A DNA stretch of 33,110 bases, from the NCBI GenBank assembly GCA_018610095.1, contig JAHEOB010000104.1:1-33110 (forward strand), written 5' to 3'. A program made the translations under genes and the position numbers. Below are positions 32,294 to 33,110 of this stretch, piece after piece. Position 1 is the stretch's first letter. Every line of letters starts with the position of its first letter. The notes below the pieces were generated by a model that did no database searches, was not told the origin of the DNA, and was given only the letters and a program-made list of their open reading frames with translations. Origin of the DNA: Halothece sp. MAG. Its GTDB lineage: Bacteria > Cyanobacteriota > Cyanobacteriia > Cyanobacteriales > Rubidibacteraceae.

Positions 32294-32896
32294 ATGACTA
32301 ACTGCCTGAATCCAGAATTTTGGGAATCTCGTTATCAAGACGGAACAACCCGTTGGGATATTGGACAACCTGCCCCACCATTAGTGAGTTTATTACAATC
32401 ACAGCAAGCCCCACCACCAGGAAAAACCCTTGTGATTGGATGTGGTCGTGGTTATGATGCTATCTTATTTGCACAAGCAGGACATGATGTGATTGGCGTG
32501 GATTTTGCCCCTTCTGCTATTGCCGAAGCAACCCAACTAGCCAGACAAGCTAATCTCTCGGTGGTTTTTTACCAAGAGGATCTTTTTAATTTACCGCAAC
32601 AATATTCCCACTATTTCGATTACGTGGTTGAACATACTTGTTTTTGTGCCCTTCCCCCAGAAAAACGATCCGATTATGTTAACTTAGTTCATTCTCTACT
32701 TAAACCCAGCGGAGAACTTCTGGCTGTTTTCTTTACCCATCACTATTCTGGTGGTCCGCCTTACGGCATTCAACCCCCTGAAATTAGGGAATTATTTACG
32801 CCGAAATTTGACATTATTGCGTTAGAACCAGTGACTAATTCTGTTCCGTCACGGCAAGGGGAAGAACATTTTGGGCGGTTGCGCGATCGCGCTTAA
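32294..32896 (+). CDS. SAM-dependent methyltransferase, thiopurine methyltransferase-like
   Basis: About 200 residues. The N-terminal NPEFWESRYQDGTTRWDIGQPAPPLVSLL is typical of the TPMT-like family, and the SAM-binding loop LVIGCGRGYDA is at about 46-56. VIGVDFAPSAI supplies the acidic ribose-binding residue, and DYVVEHTCFCALPPEKR the post-motif region. The ATG at 32294 is chosen because family members begin here; an in-frame TTG at 32231 would add 21 unconserved residues. No clear Shine-Dalgarno. The last codons run through a HIP1 palindrome, giving the end RLRDRA. A copy of the segment encoding RQGEEHFG recurs 67 bp downstream, after the stop. The substrate is unknown; volatile selenium, sulfur or halide methylation is known in relatives. 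Confidence 0.88.
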   Translation: MTNCLNPEFWESRYQDGTTRWDIGQPAPPLVSLLQSQQAPPPGKTLVIGCGRGYDAILFAQAGHDVIGVDFAPSAIAEATQLARQANLSVVFYQEDLFNLPQQYSHYFDYVVEHTCFCALPPEKRSDYVNLVHSLLKPSGELLAVFFTHHYSGGPPYGIQPPEIRELFTPKFDIIALEPVTNSVPSRQGEEHFGRLRDRA

Positions 32897-32942
32897 GGGG
32901 ATAGTTTGCTCATCTTTACAGCAACGGGAAGAACATTTTGGG
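32851..32942 (+). repeat. Imperfect 25-bp direct repeat spanning the methyltransferase 3' end
   Basis: The copies at 32851-32875 (inside the gene) and 32918-32942 (after the stop) agree at 23 of 25 positions and share the core GGGAAGAACATTTTGGG. The offset is 67 bp. In the matching frames they read RQGEEHFG and QQREEHFG. Confidence 0.75.
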
Positions 32943-33110
32943 ATCGCGTCCAAAGTACGGTGAGTTTTCCTCAATCGCGTTGAAATGCTAATCTATCTGC
33001 AAAAAAATTAGTATAGCAATTGCTGTGAATGTTCATTAAATTCCTGCAACAATATTTTACCCGTCCCGTTAACAATTTTCAGAGCGGTATTGTCAAATTC
33101 TGGTTAGGTC
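32897..33110. other. 3' intergenic region at the window edge, possible gene remnant
   Basis: No intact gene. Besides the downstream repeat copy, a 31-codon open stretch on the minus strand from 33103 to about 33011 has no start codon. It reads PEFDNTALKIVNGTGKI followed by LLQEFNEHSQQLLY, with an in-frame stop just before it. It looks protein-like and may be a decayed fragment; no family is recognised. AGCAATTGCT near 33016-33025 is a 10-bp palindrome. Confidence 0.3.

Noticed and set aside
1..33110. Search for CRISPR arrays, toxin-antitoxin pairs, insertion sequences or defence genes
   Set aside because: No regularly spaced repeats, transposase motifs or defence domains were seen; nearly all long frames are housekeeping genes.

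Overview
The window is chromosomal DNA from a cyanobacterium. The direct signs are a magnesium-chelatase H subunit of the size used for chlorophyll synthesis, a pyruvate kinase with the extra C-terminal domain typical of cyanobacteria, DUF4278 and DUF2973 proteins, and about thirty copies (counted by eye) of the palindrome GCGATCGC (HIP1), many lengthened to GCGCGATCGCGC. AT-rich intergenic regions and the protein sequences suggest a unicellular, perhaps halotolerant type, but the genus cannot be fixed from this window. No prophage, insertion sequence, integrase or CRISPR array is visible; the content is almost entirely housekeeping.

Layout. 1-779: 5' part of a sugar-type ABC ATPase, cut by the window edge (minus). 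862-6668: chlH (minus) and hemL (plus) diverge from a 518-bp region; both belong to tetrapyrrole synthesis. 6719-9746: a minus-strand group of hisG, a beta-lactamase-fold serine hydrolase, folP and a DUF4278 protein. 9895-11753: ruvB and hisF diverge with only 32 bp between start codons. 11837-13748: a small membrane protein, tRNA-Ala(GGC), a metallophosphoesterase and a convergent DUF2973 protein. 13993-17503: tig-clpP-clpX, a protein-folding and degradation operon (minus). 17774-21724: asd-dapA-RNase J (plus), joining lysine/diaminopimelate synthesis to an RNA-processing enzyme. 21751-27100: pyk, then gcvH and gcvP (photorespiratory glycine decarboxylase), all minus. 27201-29105: a CASTOR/POLLUX-type ion channel. 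29446-29946: moaB. 29943-32211: a minus-strand group PfpI-pgsA-plsY-DUF393 that includes two phospholipid-synthesis steps. 32294-32896: a TPMT-like methyltransferase, followed by a 3' region with a partial repeat of its end.

No clearly new multi-gene system was found. The most interesting unexplained signals are non-coding: a plus-strand set of hairpins with exchangeable AGGTT/AACCT arms ending in an intrinsic terminator, antisense to the leader of the DUF2973 gene (13764-13865); structured leaders before hemL and moaB; a terminator whose U-tract abuts the pgsA start codon; and perfect palindromes in the gcvH-gcvP gap and in the hisG promoter. All of these are read by eye without folding or database searches.
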